Shown here: positions 9,508-19,333 of the stretch, one piece after another | Layout: each line of letters begins with the position of its first letter | How positions within the stretch are numbered: position 1 is the first letter of the stretch | Assembly: GCA_026315105.1 (NCBI GenBank) | Contig: CM048744.1 | Span: 313,851,270 to 313,915,269 of the forward strand | Direction of reading: 5' to 3' | Source: Locusta migratoria | Taxonomy: Eukaryota > Arthropoda > Insecta > Orthoptera > Acrididae | Length of the DNA stretch: 64,000 nt | Notes under the pieces: generated by a model | What the model was told of the DNA's origin: nothing | Database searches by the model: none | The model's input: only the letters and a program-made list of their open reading frames with translations | Position numbers and translations under genes: made by a program

Positions 9508-12500
9508 ATGGCCACTACCCCAAACCCAAACTTAATGGAAATTATTCAGTTACAGACGGCGCAAATCACCCAGCTCCTCCAGGCTGTGGCCCAGCTCACA
9601 GCGCAAGCAGCTAACCAACAACAACAGCCGCCGCTTCAGCAGCCCACACCTGCCGCCGCAACGCTTCCTACGTTCCGCCAGTACAACGAACGTGAGGAAG
9701 AATGGAGCGACTATTTTGCACAGTTTCAAGAACTCGTCGCGGCTTATCAACTTACAGGTCAGACTGTTAAGCATCTTTTATTGTCCGTGGTGGGCCCCAA
9801 AACCTTCGTATTACTGCAGAAACTATTCCCCAACGCATCTCCTCGTGATGTAGACTTTGAACAAATAGTAGATGCACTGAATGTTTATTATGAGAGAAAA
9901 GTTCTTGTAGCCGCTGCACGATACCGATTTTTCAGACTTAAAAAATTACTGCAGCAGTCACACCAAGAGTGGATTACGGAATTGAAGGGCTTAACCCGCC
10001 AATGTAAATTTACTTGCTCTTGTGGACTTTCGTATAGTGACGTTATGTTAAGAGATGCGATTACGCAGAACATTCAGGACCCCAGAATTAGGGCAGCAAT
10101 TCTAAAACAGTCAGACCCTTCATTAGACAGTGTACTGCAGCTTATAGAAGCGCATGATACTTTTGACTTAGCAGAGGTAGAAATGCAAAGCCACAGTGTA
10201 AATTCAGTGCGCCGTAACGGACGCTTTCCTAGCCGTAGTTCTCAGTGTATCACTAGTGATTCTTATTTTTCTACCGGCCGTGCTGAACAGACAGTGAACA
10301 GTAGCCAGTGTAAAAGTGCGACACAAAGGTCGCCCCGTCGTGTTAGAAACAGTGATTTGAATAACGGGCGCCAACGCTCATTTCAGAAAAATGTTCGTAA
10401 GTCTTGCCCCCAGTGTGTGTCTCGCCACAAGCGTGCTCATTGCCCTAGTCGCAACGCAACCTGTTATCAATGTGGCAAAGCGGGACATGTGCAGTCTGTG
10501 TGTATGCAAATTAAAAACTCAAAGAACGGTACCGTTAGAAACAGTGCTTCGCAAAGTGCGAGAGCAGTTCATTCTGTAAATGTTATACGGGCTGTGGAAT
10601 TGAACAGTGCTTTCCTTGGATCTCATTTGCAAGAAAGTAGTTCTGCGTCCATGGAAAAACTATATAGTGCACCACGTAGCAAGCGCCGACGAGCGCGTAA
10701 AAATGTGCAACGGAAAAGGGTTCGGGACAAGCAAAGTGACAATGTACAGTGCAATCCTGTAGTGGACCTAGTGCCTTCTGCAACTTCTTATTGTAAAAGT
10801 GCCCAGTACTGTGTAGATAGTGCCAGTAGACTTGTTGTAGATACTGAAAGTAATTTTAGTGCAGTAGCCAAGCATTGCGCGGACGCCGATCCGGCGGTAG
10901 TGTCATCTAGTGACAGTGTTGTTAATCCCCTGCGTGCCGAGTCTGAGCCGCTTCCTTCACTACGCGGCCCGCACATACGCAGCACACAAACCGTAGCAGA
11001 CGTTGCCCACATTCGCGCACCTGTCGTGCGCCAGAAGCACAAACTTTTTGTAAATCTCTCCATAGAAAATAAGACTGTGCAATTTCAGCTTGATACTGGT
11101 TCCGCTGTTACATTAATTAATAAAGACACTTATGAACTTCTGGGTTCGCCAAAATTGTCGCCGTCACAGCAAGTGTTAACAGCTTATACAGGTGAAAATA
11201 TTCCCGTGCTAGGAACATGTAGCCTGCCCGCCTCTTTTCAAGGTGTAACAAAAACAGTTGCTTTTGTAGTTCTTCAGGCCAAATCGACACAGAACATTTT
11301 TGGACTAGATGCTTTTGACTTGTTTGGTTTATCAATTCAAAGAGATGTGCTTAAAATTTCGTCAATAGTGCCTCAGGATAAAATCAATGCATTGTGTGAC
11401 AAATATAGTGACCTGTTTTCGCCGGAACTAGGTTGTGCAAAAGACTTCGTGGCACATGTGACTTTAAAAGAATCTGCAGTTCCAAAATTTCGTAAAGCTA
11501 GACCAGTGCCTATCGCATTGCGTGATTCAGTTGCCGAAGAACTTAAACGTTGGCAAGATAGTGGGGTGATTTCTCCTGTTTCTGCGAGTCAGTGGGCCTC
11601 GCCTATAGTAATTATACCCAAGCCGTCAGGAAAACTTCGTCTCTGTGCGGACTTCAAATCAACAGTGAACAGTCAAACAATTGTAGACACTTACCCTCTG
11701 CCCAGACCTGAGGAACTGATGGACAAATTAGGACAGTCTCGCTTCTTTTCCAAGATTGATTTAGCAGAGGCATACTTACAGATTCCACTTGATGACGAGT
11801 CAAAAAAGTTTTTCGTCATTAATACTCACATGGGCCTTTTTCAATTTCAACGCCTACCCTTTGGCAGTTCTTCCGCTCCCGCTATTTTTCAGCGTTTTTT
11901 GGAACAGCTGACAGTTTCTGTACCGTGTTGTTCGAACTATTTAGATGATATTGTGGTATCCGGACGTACAGTTGAAGAACATTTAGCAAACCTGGAGTGC
12001 CTTTTCAAAGTGTTGACTGCAGCAGGTCTACGTTGTAATAAAGCAAAGTGTTCGTTTTTTCAAACTGAAATAGAGTACCTAGGCCATGTGATTAATGCCC
12101 AAGGAATTCATCCCTTACAGTCACATCTTCGAGCAATCAAAGACTTGCCTCCTCCTAAGAATGTGCATGAATTGCAAGCAGTGATGGGAAAGCTTAACTA
12201 TTATTTCAGGTTTATTCCCAATGCCTCTCAGATTGCAGCTCCACTGCATCACTTACGTAGGAAGAATGTTCCTTTTGTATGGTCTAAAGATTGTCAGGTT
12301 GCCTTTGACAAACTAAAGTCTGCACTACTCAGTGATGCATGTTTGATTCCCTTTGACCCACAGAAGCCTGTAGTGTTAGCAGTTGACGCCTCGTCGTACG
12401 GTCTGGGTGCCGTTCGGTCGCATCGTATTGGATGTCACGATCGTCCTATTGCCTTTGCATCCAAGCTACTGACGCCGACGCAACAGAATTACAGTCAGAT

Positions 12501-14475
12501 AGAAAAGGAGGCCTTAGCAATCATTTACGGCGTCACAAAGTTTCATCATTATCTCTATGGCAGAAAATTCTATTTGTTGACAGACCACAAGCCTCTCACG
12601 TCGTTGTTCTCACCCACAAAGCCGATTCCGCCACGTACGGCACAAAAGCTTCAGAGATGGCCCTTGATATTGTCAAATTATCAGTATGAGATTTTGTACC
12701 GACCTACCACTAAACATGCCAACGCGGACACACTTTCCCGACTTCCGGTTGGCCAGGATGTATCATTTGATTCTTCAGAAATGGCATGTTGTCAGATAGA
12801 CTCCAGAGATGCTTCCGCTGTCGCAGACTTTCCTTTGAACTCTCGTCGGGTTGCACAGGAAACAGCTGCGGATGCAGACCTAAGTGTGGTAGCACGTTTT
12901 GTTCGCTCAGGGTGGCCTGCCAGAGCCAAAGACATTGATCGGCCTCTGGTTCGACGTTATTTTGCACAACGTCATGCATTATCTTTAAGTCAGGGTGTAC
13001 TGTTGTTGCATACCGACAACGACCAAGCAAGAGTGATTGTTCCTCGTTCCCTGCAACGAGAAGTGTTACGCCTCCTGCATCAAGGACATTGGGGCATTGT
13101 TAGGACAAAGCAACTGGCCAGACGTCATTGTACCTGGGTTGGTATGGACGCTCAGATAGAGAGCATGGCGTCACAGTGTACTGTTTGTGCGGAGCATCAG
13201 GCGGCTCCTCCGCAACGTTTCTCGGACTGGCCACGCCCCAAGGGACCATGGCAACGTTTACACATTGACTTTGCCGGACCTTTCTGGAATACGCGCTGGT
13301 TAATTGTTGTAGACGCTTTCAGCAAGTTTCCTTTTGTGATTGCCATGAACTCAACGACAGCTTCTAGTACAATTAGTGCCTTAACATCAGTGTTTTGCAT
13401 CGAAGGCTTGCCTGAAACTATCGTCAGTGACAATGGACCTCAGTTTGTTAGTGCGGAATTTCAACAGTTTTGTCGTGTGAATGGTATTCAGCATATTACC
13501 ACTGCACCTTTTCACCCTCAGTCCAATGGTGAAGCAGAACGTTTCGTTCGAACATTCAAGTCTCACATGGAGAAGATGAAAGGTCAGCACTCCAGGCAGC
13601 AAGCTCTTCAAATTTTCCTGTCTACGTATCGGTGCATGCCACGTGACGGCCCGTCTCCTGCCGAGCTGCTACACGGCCGCCGTCACCGCACTCTCCTTCA
13701 CCTGCTGCAGCCTCCCACGCACCGAGTCGGTTCGTATGGCGCTACGCGTTTTCAGGTTTCCACGCCGGTGCTGTACAGGGTGTTTGCTGGCAACAAGAAG
13801 ACATGGATGCCGGGCATCATTCAGCGCGTGCTCGGTCGCAATATGTATGTTGTACGTTCTTCCACAGGGTCGGAGCTGCGGCGCCACGCAAACCAATTGC
13901 GTCTGCATAGGCCGCGCGATCCTGTCTCCGGTTTCTTGATTCCAGACCCAGTTCACCGCCAGGGAGCACAACCACATCGTTCGTCCCCGGACTACGAGAT
14001 CGTGCCGATGGAGATCGACGCGACGCCGCCGCTGTCGCCGCCGCAGATGACAGCGTCACCGAGGGGGACTCCGGGACCGTGCGGGCCCCCCCAGCTTGGG
14101 CCACGCACCTCAGAAGAAGATGACCTGCTCCCTCTGGGCGGGGGCGGGCGCCCTTCCCCAGGTTTCGGCGGGTTCCCTGGAGGATCTCAAGGCAGATGCC
14201 GGGGCGCGGACGGCGTCTCGATCCCAGCCTCAGCTACGACGCCCGTCCCACCAGTAACGCCCCCGCCCAGGCCCTCCTCCCAGTGCCGTCGCCGTGGCCC
14301 TCAGCCCTACGCCACGACGGCGCGGCGGTTTGGGGGGGAGGGGTGTGGTGTCGCACAAGTACAAAGTGCGCGCCACCTACTTTCGCCGCGCGCCGCCATG
14401 CACGCACGGCGCGGCGTTCTCACGACGACAGCCACGAGCGCCCTCTGCGACAACTCCGCTCGTGGCCACCACTGA
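9508..14475 (+). CDS. Gypsy gag-pol polyprotein, 1655 aa, uninterrupted
   Basis: One frame encodes everything. The Gag-like N-terminus is Gln-rich (residues 10-50) with a capsid-like region, and a CCHC knuckle lies at 319-332 (CYQCGKAGHVQSVC). An aspartic protease follows (D529-T-G), then RT with YLDD at 811-814, RNase H (D960), and integrase with an HHCC finger from H1191 and D1254, D1308, E1344 (D35E). A Pro-rich tail runs into the 3' LTR. The start ATGGCCACT at 9508 lies 236 bp after the LTR. All catalytic residues are present and no stop interrupts, yet the damaged LTRs should prevent self-propagation. No env-like ORF was seen. Confidence 0.96.
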   Translation: MATTPNPNLMEIIQLQTAQITQLLQAVAQLTAQAANQQQQPPLQQPTPAAATLPTFRQYNEREEEWSDYFAQFQELVAAYQLTGQTVKHLLLSVVGPKTFVLLQKLFPNASPRDVDFEQIVDALNVYYERKVLVAAARYRFFRLKKLLQQSHQEWITELKGLTRQCKFTCSCGLSYSDVMLRDAITQNIQDPRIRAAILKQSDPSLDSVLQLIEAHDTFDLAEVEMQSHSVNSVRRNGRFPSRSSQCITSDSYFSTGRAEQTVNSSQCKSATQRSPRRVRNSDLNNGRQRSFQKNVRKSCPQCVSRHKRAHCPSRNATCYQCGKAGHVQSVCMQIKNSKNGTVRNSASQSARAVHSVNVIRAVELNSAFLGSHLQESSSASMEKLYSAPRSKRRRARKNVQRKRVRDKQSDNVQCNPVVDLVPSATSYCKSAQYCVDSASRLVVDTESNFSAVAKHCADADPAVVSSSDSVVNPLRAESEPLPSLRGPHIRSTQTVADVAHIRAPVVRQKHKLFVNLSIENKTVQFQLDTGSAVTLINKDTYELLGSPKLSPSQQVLTAYTGENIPVLGTCSLPASFQGVTKTVAFVVLQAKSTQNIFGLDAFDLFGLSIQRDVLKISSIVPQDKINALCDKYSDLFSPELGCAKDFVAHVTLKESAVPKFRKARPVPIALRDSVAEELKRWQDSGVISPVSASQWASPIVIIPKPSGKLRLCADFKSTVNSQTIVDTYPLPRPEELMDKLGQSRFFSKIDLAEAYLQIPLDDESKKFFVINTHMGLFQFQRLPFGSSSAPAIFQRFLEQLTVSVPCCSNYLDDIVVSGRTVEEHLANLECLFKVLTAAGLRCNKAKCSFFQTEIEYLGHVINAQGIHPLQSHLRAIKDLPPPKNVHELQAVMGKLNYYFRFIPNASQIAAPLHHLRRKNVPFVWSKDCQVAFDKLKSALLSDACLIPFDPQKPVVLAVDASSYGLGAVRSHRIGCHDRPIAFASKLLTPTQQNYSQIEKEALAIIYGVTKFHHYLYGRKFYLLTDHKPLTSLFSPTKPIPPRTAQKLQRWPLILSNYQYEILYRPTTKHANADTLSRLPVGQDVSFDSSEMACCQIDSRDASAVADFPLNSRRVAQETAADADLSVVARFVRSGWPARAKDIDRPLVRRYFAQRHALSLSQGVLLLHTDNDQARVIVPRSLQREVLRLLHQGHWGIVRTKQLARRHCTWVGMDAQIESMASQCTVCAEHQAAPPQRFSDWPRPKGPWQRLHIDFAGPFWNTRWLIVVDAFSKFPFVIAMNSTTASSTISALTSVFCIEGLPETIVSDNGPQFVSAEFQQFCRVNGIQHITTAPFHPQSNGEAERFVRTFKSHMEKMKGQHSRQQALQIFLSTYRCMPRDGPSPAELLHGRRHRTLLHLLQPPTHRVGSYGATRFQVSTPVLYRVFAGNKKTWMPGIIQRVLGRNMYVVRSSTGSELRRHANQLRLHRPRDPVSGFLIPDPVHRQGAQPHRSSPDYEIVPMEIDATPPLSPPQMTASPRGTPGPCGPPQLGPRTSEEDDLLPLGGGGRPSPGFGGFPGGSQGRCRGADGVSIPASATTPVPPVTPPPRPSSQCRRRGPQPYATTARRFGGEGCGVAQVQSARHLLSPRAAMHARRGVLTTTATSALCDNSARGHH

Positions 14476-14500
14476 AGGACTTCGCACTTGGGACACAAAA
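14344..14500 (+). repeat. Gypsy copy 2 3' LTR, internally deleted (157 bp)
   Basis: It begins TGTGGTGTCGCAC like the full LTR and ends TTGGGACACAAAA, but about 300 bp between CTTCGCAC and that end is missing. The deletion removes the mid LTR, where promoter and polyadenylation signals would be expected. Confidence 0.9.
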
Positions 14501-14505
14501 GTTCT

Positions 14506-14885
14506 GTTGGAAAAGCACATCGCCTTGTTGGTGCATGAACGGTGGCAACACAGGTTGAATGATGGCTTCTATGTAGTATGTACTGTTCATTTTTCCCATG
14601 AAGAACACCAGAGAACAACGGCCAGTGTAGGATATGGCTTCCAACATCATGATGCCAGGTGTCGGCCCCGATTGGCTCTGTCACGTACGCTCTAGATTTT
14701 CGCACTTCCCTGCACGACACCACACACGCGAACGACCATCATTGGCACCGAGACAGTGACGACTCTAATCATTGAAGACTACATCTCCATTAGTCCCATC
14801 ATAAGCACCTACCATGACACCATTGAAAACGGACTGAACGATGCTGGGACGTGAGCAGACGACACTCTAACGGGGCACACATGAT
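14506..14885 (-). pseudogene. Tc1-like transposase middle fragment (right of gypsy copy 2)
   Basis: The minus strand shows EAISYTGRCSLVF...VLPPFMHQQGDVLFQQ, the segment before the second catalytic Asp (QDNARPH in relatives). The gypsy insertion point falls just after GDVLFQQ. Confidence 0.8.
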
Positions 14886-14944
14886 CGTGCATCATTGTGA
14901 GGATTCGATATACTACACTTGCCATTCTCCTCTAGTGATAGTCT

Positions 14945-15300
14945 AGAGAACATTCAACGGTACACTGAAATCATCATTTAATCCGTCTTGCTACCATTCA
15001 TGTACGAACAAGGTGATGTGCTTTTACAACGGGACAATGCAGATCCACATGTATCCCGTACCACGCAACGTGCTCTTCAAGGTGTACGTCAAATAGGCTG
15101 GCCAGCGCAAACCCCAGATCTCTCCGCCATTGAACATGTTTGGGACCGCATGAAACGTCATTTTCGGCAGTTGCACGAGAGGCTCGAAATCTGGACCAAC
15201 TGAGGCACCACGTGGAAATTGCAAGGCAGGCCATTCCACATAGCCACATTCGGAACCTCTACGACCGCTTCCTTGAAAGAATTACAGCTTGCATGGCTTA
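14945..15300 (+). pseudogene. Tc1-like transposase C-terminal half, opposite orientation
   Basis: Plus-strand reading: LPFMYEQGDVLLQRDNADPHVSRTTQRAL...GWPAQTPDLSAIEHVWDRMKRHFRQL. This gives the second Asp (DNADPH) and the PDLS.IEHVWD block with the final Glu of a DD34E enzyme. It duplicates the region found on the minus strand to its left, giving the fold-back layout. Confidence 0.85.
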
Positions 15301-15324
15301 AAAGGAGGGTATGCAAGGAAATAA

Positions 15325-15523
15325 AAAAATATTCAGATGTTTGTTAAGCTTATGGGACTTACCTGCGGGGTCATCAGTCCATAAACGTACAAACTACTTA
15401 TGAACTAGCTTATACTAAAGGCAACACAAACATCCATGCCCCAAAGAGCATTCCAACCCCCGATGGGGAACGGTCTCACGCATCAGAGCATAGCACGTCA
15501 ATGCGCTCGGACCCTTCGCCGCA
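15325..15523 (-). repeat. tRNA-derived SINE, subfamily A'
   Basis: It shares the family A tail and body; the head carries GGAACGGTCTCACGCATC as in the copy at 38537-38729. It interrupts the subterminal part of the fold-back Tc1. Confidence 0.75.
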
Positions 15524-15696
15524 GCTACACAGTACTAACCGCCAAAATTGCGGACGCTCTGGTCACTGTTCTCAGGTGCATACGGCTCTGCCTATGTGAC
15601 CATGTGTCGTACACAACCTCAAGAATGTAACAATAAAATTTCCCTATGCTGGGTAGACGAATTCATGGTGTTCTCATTTCATTTTCCAGGAGTGTA

Positions 15697-16103
15697 TTTG
15701 CATGAGGACGGACGATACTAAATAGATTAGTTGGGGTATTGTGTTTCCTCCTGCACGTGTTGTAATCAAACAATCTGGACTTACGAAAATCTGTGACATG
15801 CACGGCAATCGAATCCATGTGTCCTTCTTACTGGACGACTATGCTGAATCCTGCACCACCCAGGCACACGGCCTTCACACACCTGCACGGACCACTCAAC
15901 CACGCACCCCGTCCAAATGGGCATTCACAACTAATTACTTAAGTGAGAGTCAATTTTGTAATTTTTTAGAATAAATATAAGAATAAACTGAATATAAAAC
16001 AGTTTAAGCATAAAAACAACAAGCTTCAGTCTAGATATGGGCAGTATCAACAATGTAACAAATCTCACTGTTCTAAATATATAAATAAAAATTTTATTGG
16101 TGC
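15697..16103. other. Unassigned intronic DNA between two Tc1-like elements
   Basis: AT-rich toward the right; no family recognised. Confidence 0.4.
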
Positions 16104-16199
16104 TACACACTATGTGATAAAAAGTATATGGACGTCCCACAAAACATACTTTTTCATATTAGGCGCATTGTGCTACGACTTACTGCCATGTACTCCATA

Positions 16200-16845
16200 T
16201 CAGCGATCTCAGTAATCATGAGAATGGGACGCTCCGCGGAACTCATGGACTTCGAACGAGGTCAGGTGTCACTAGTGCCAAATGTCTACACGCGAAATTT
16301 CCACACTCATAAACATCCCTAGGTCTACTGTTCTGGTATGATAGTGAAGTGGAAACGTGAAGGAATACGTACAGCACGAAGGAGTAGAGGCCGACCTCGT
16401 CTGTCGACTGACAGACACCACCGACAGTTGAAGAGGGTTGTACAGTGTAATAGGCAGGCATCTATTCAAATGTTCCCATATTTGTAAATCTATCGGATTT
16501 AACTGCGTGGTCATCAGTCCGTAGCTTACAAACTACTTAAACTAAGGTAAACTAACCTACGGACAAAACAAACATCCATGCCCGAGGGGGGATTCGAACC
16601 CCCGACGGCGGTCGGCCGCGCGCACTGCAGCACGGCGCAGGTATCTATCCAGACCATCACACGGGAATTCCAAACTCCGCAGGATCGACTCCAAGTACTA
16701 TGACAGGTGTGACATGTTGCAGCGCAAATCCTTCACGTTCGGCAACCCTTCTGACACAGCAACATTGCGGGTTGCCAACTTGCCACGCGAAAGCGACCAT
16801 ACTAAAGACGTTCGCACGAGGAACATGACAGGTGACCCTAGCAGC
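16200..16845 (+). pseudogene. Tc1-like transposase, N-terminal HTH part
   Basis: The stretch MGRSAELMDFERGQVSLV...IVKWKREGIRTARRSRGRPRLSTDRHHRQLKRVVQCNRQASIQ resembles the paired-like HTH and GRPR AT-hook of Tc1 transposases. A SINE at 16469-16637 with TSD interrupts it; reading resumes as VSIQTITREFQ. Stops are present. Confidence 0.75.
16469..16637 (-). repeat. tRNA-derived SINE, chimeric A-head/B-tail form
   Basis: It is flanked by an imperfect 14-bp TSD (CAGGCATCTATTCA at 16455-16468; one-base variants at 16638-16651). The tail matches family B (GGTCATCAGTCCGTAG) whereas the B-box side (GCCCGAGGGGGGATTCGAAC) matches family A. Confidence 0.85.
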
Positions 16846-16848
16846 ATC

Positions 16849-18260
16849 TACATCTACAACATCTACAATGATACTCCGCAAGCCACCTGACGGTGTGTGG
16901 CGGAGGGTACCTTGAGTACCACTATCGATTTTCCCTCCTATTCCAGTCACGTATTGTTCGCGGAAAGAAGGATTGTCGGTATGCCTCTGTGTGTGCTCGA
17001 ATCTCTCTTATTTTATCCTCACGGTCTCTTCGCGAGATATACGTAGGAAGGAGCAATATGCTGCTAGATTCCTCGGTAAAGGGAAGTTCTGGAAACTTCG
17101 ACAACAGCCCGTACCGAGCGACTGAGCGTCTCTCCTGCAGAGTCTTCCACTGGAGTTTATCGATCATCTCCGTAACGCTTTCACGATTACCAATGATCCT
17201 GTAACGAAGCGCGCTGCTCTCCGGCAGTATTCAAGCTGTGGGCGAACAAGTGTACTGTAACCTACTTCCTTTGTTTTCGGACTGAATTTCCTTAGTATTC
17301 TTCCAATGAATCTAATTCTGGTATCTGCTTCACCGACGATTCATTTTATATGGTCGTTCCATTTTAAATCCCTCCTAATGACTACTCCCAGATACTTTAT
17401 GGAATTAACTGCTTCCAATTGCTGCCCTGCTATAGTGTAGCTAAATGATAAAGGATCTTTCTTTCTGTGTATTCGAAGCACATTACACTTGTCTACATTG
17501 AGATTTAATTGCCATTCCCTGCACCATGCGTCAATTCTATGCAGATCCTCCCGCATCTCAATACAATTTTCCATTGTTACAACCTCTCTATATACTACAG
17601 CATCATCCGCAAAAATCCTCAGTGAACTTCCGATGTTATCCGCAAGGTCATTTATATATATCGTGAACAGCAACGGACCCACGACACTCCCCTGTGGCAC
17701 ACCTGACATAACTCCTACTTCAGAAGTCGTCTCTCCATTGAGAATGACTTGCTGCTTTCTGTTATCTAGGAATTCCTCAATACAATCACACAATTGGTCT
17801 GATAGACCATATGCTCTTACTTTGTTCATTAAACGTTTGTGGGGAACTGTATCAAACGCCTTGCGGAAGTCGAGATACACAGCATCTACCTGAGAACCCG
17901 TGTCTATGGCCCTCTGAGTCTCGTGGACGAATAGCGCGAGCTGGGTTTCACACGAACGCCTTTTCCGAAACCCATGCTGATTCCTACAGAGCAGATTCTT
18001 AGTCTCGAGAAATGTCATTATATTCGAACATATTACATGTTCCAAAATTCTACAACTGACCGACTTTAGAGATATAGGCCTATAGTTCTGCACATCTGTT
18101 CGAGGACCCTTCTTGAAAACGGGGATGACCTGAGCCATTTTCCAATCTTTCGGAACGATATGCTGTTCTAGAGACCTATGATACACCACTGCGAGAAGGG
18201 GGGCCAGTTCCTTCCCGACAGAGTTCGCAACATGCCAGGGACTATTTCCTTCCACCGTCA
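16849..18260 (-). mobile_element. CR1-like LINE copy 1, 5'-truncated
   Basis: The 3' end carries short repeats of TGTAGA on the minus strand (16849-16870), a conserved 3' UTR shared with four other copies here, then RT coding sequence. It inserted into the Tc1 element. The 5' boundary near 18260 is not sharp. Confidence 0.85.
16893..18260 (-). pseudogene. CR1-like ORF2: RT domain with 3' frameshift
   Basis: The main frame (17341-18260) covers VIPVFKKGPRTDVQNYRPISL, HGFRKRRSCETQL, DFRKAFDTVPHKRL, SGVPQGSVVGPLLF and the catalytic FADDAVVY. The C-terminal region (about 16920-17170) continues in another frame with PTYISRRDREDKIREIRAHTEAYRQSFFPRTIRDWN. The endonuclease is absent. Frameshifts make it non-functional. 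The fingers, palm and thumb order and NYRPISL place it in the jockey/CR1 superfamily; the shared 3' end ties it to the copy with a CR1-type ORF1. Confidence 0.88.
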
Positions 18261-18704
18261 ACGAGATCAGGAAATAGTCCTTCCTGATAACCTGCCGCCA
18301 CGTGTATTTAAGCCCGAGCTCGGGCGAGCTAGGCAGTCTGACGCTGAGCCAGGAAACCGACGGAACCCTCTTCACGACGATGTCACCGCCTCGCTGCCGA
18401 CCAGCCGCTCTGCCCGCGGACACCGCCTGGTCTCCGCAGCTACGCCGACGACTCAGTCAGCGGAAGGAGGTCAAGGAACTTGGCGCTTGGACTAATCGGT
18501 GACATTGACTCATTTTGTTATACTCCTCGAAGTAGACAGTCAAACTTAGGAAGACTACGTTTTGTGTCAAGAGTATTGTAACTGCGTTCGGTACCGTCGA
18601 AGCAGTCGGGATTTTTGTTGAGTTATAATTAACTAAACTTTTTAAGAACTCGTGTTTTGCTCCGCAAGACGGATTCTTCAAGGTGGGAGGTGATAAAACT
18701 TTGA
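18261..18704. other. Unassigned block between CR1 copy 1 and Tc1
   Basis: 18296-18490 is GC-rich with a TTTAAGC near 18306 and GAGCTCGGGCGAGC beside it, like a promoter or LTR fragment; no end motifs were found. A 12-bp inverted repeat (GGACTATTTCCT and complement, 18239-18280) lies at the junction with CR1. Confidence 0.4.
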
Positions 18705-19250
18705 TTTCAGTGTCGAGCGGCTGCCAGAAGCTACACATCATGTAGGTCAATGCCAAACGACGCTTCACTTGGTGTAAGGACCATAAGCATTGGACGATTG
18801 AACAGTGGAAAAACGTTGTGTGGAGTGACGAATCACTGTACACAATGTGGAAATCCGATGAAAGCGAGTGGGTATGGCGAATGCCGGGGTGTATAGTACA
18901 ACAGGCGGCGGTGTTATGCTGTGGTCGTGTTTTTCATGAGGGGGCATTCACTCCTAGCTGTTTTGCGTGGCGCTATCACAGCACAGGCCTCCATTGATGA
19001 CTTCTTGCTTCCCAATGTTGAAGATGGCGATTGCATCTTTCAACAAGAACACGTGTCAATAATGCACGACAATACCATCATTGTAATGGACTGTCCTGCA
19101 CAGAGTCTTGACTTGAGTCCTAAAGAACACCTTTGGGACAGTTTGGAACGCCGACTTGGTGCCAGGCCTCACCGTCTTACATCGATACATCTCCTCAGTG
19201 CAGCACTCCGTGAAGGATGGACTGCCATTCCCCGACAAACCTTCCAGCAC
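18705..19250 (+). pseudogene. Tc1-like transposase, catalytic part
   Basis: NAKRRFTWCKDHKHWTIEQWKNVVWSDES gives the first catalytic Asp; later frames give HDNTIIVMDCPAQSLDLSPKEHLWDSLERRLG with the second Asp and the closing Glu. Frame changes separate these blocks. The 3' side is cut by the CR1 copy at 19251. Confidence 0.82.
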
Positions 19251-19333
19251 CTAATCTACATCTACATCTACATCTACATACATACTCCGCAATTCACTGT
19301 AAGGTGCGTGGCAGAGGGTACACTGTACCACTA

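Larger units (their letters stand above)
9157..14500 (+). mobile_element. Ty3/gypsy LTR retrotransposon, copy 2, complete coding region
   Basis: A 5-bp TSD GTTCT at 9152-9156 and 14501-14505 bounds the insertion, which splits a Tc1-like transposase. The internal region runs from a primer-binding site (9273) to a polypurine tract (14331-14343). The left end is abnormal: 9157-9236 is the LTR 3' end in reverse orientation, and only about 35 bp of LTR in normal orientation (9237-9271) precedes the primer site. The 3' LTR is shortened to 157 bp. So the element kept its genes but lost a normal promoter-bearing LTR pair. Confidence 0.95.
7619..15696. mobile_element. Tc1-like element with fold-back arrangement, heavily interrupted
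   Basis: Both ends read TA-CACTCCTGGAAAATGAAA toward the inside (left from 7621, right complement ending 15694), with TA at 7619-7620 and 15695-15696. Unusually, both terminal halves hold the same, 3', part of a DD34E transposase in opposite orientation: minus strand on the left, plus strand on the right. Insertions within it are a LINE (7780-8870) with a SINE, gypsy copy 2 (9157-14500) and a SINE (15325-15523). Confidence 0.8.

Noticed and set aside
1..14475. Tandem duplication or assembly duplication explaining the two gypsy copies
   Set aside because: Copy 2 has its own TSD and different flanks, and the two copies differ at scattered sites and in their LTR structure.
9157..14500. Envelope-bearing endogenous retrovirus
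   Set aside because: No third ORF between integrase and the 3' LTR; the frame runs directly into the LTR.
18302..18502. Gene start with a TATA-like box and GC-rich leader
   Set aside because: No coding continuation, splice site or known LTR end could be shown; left as unassigned.
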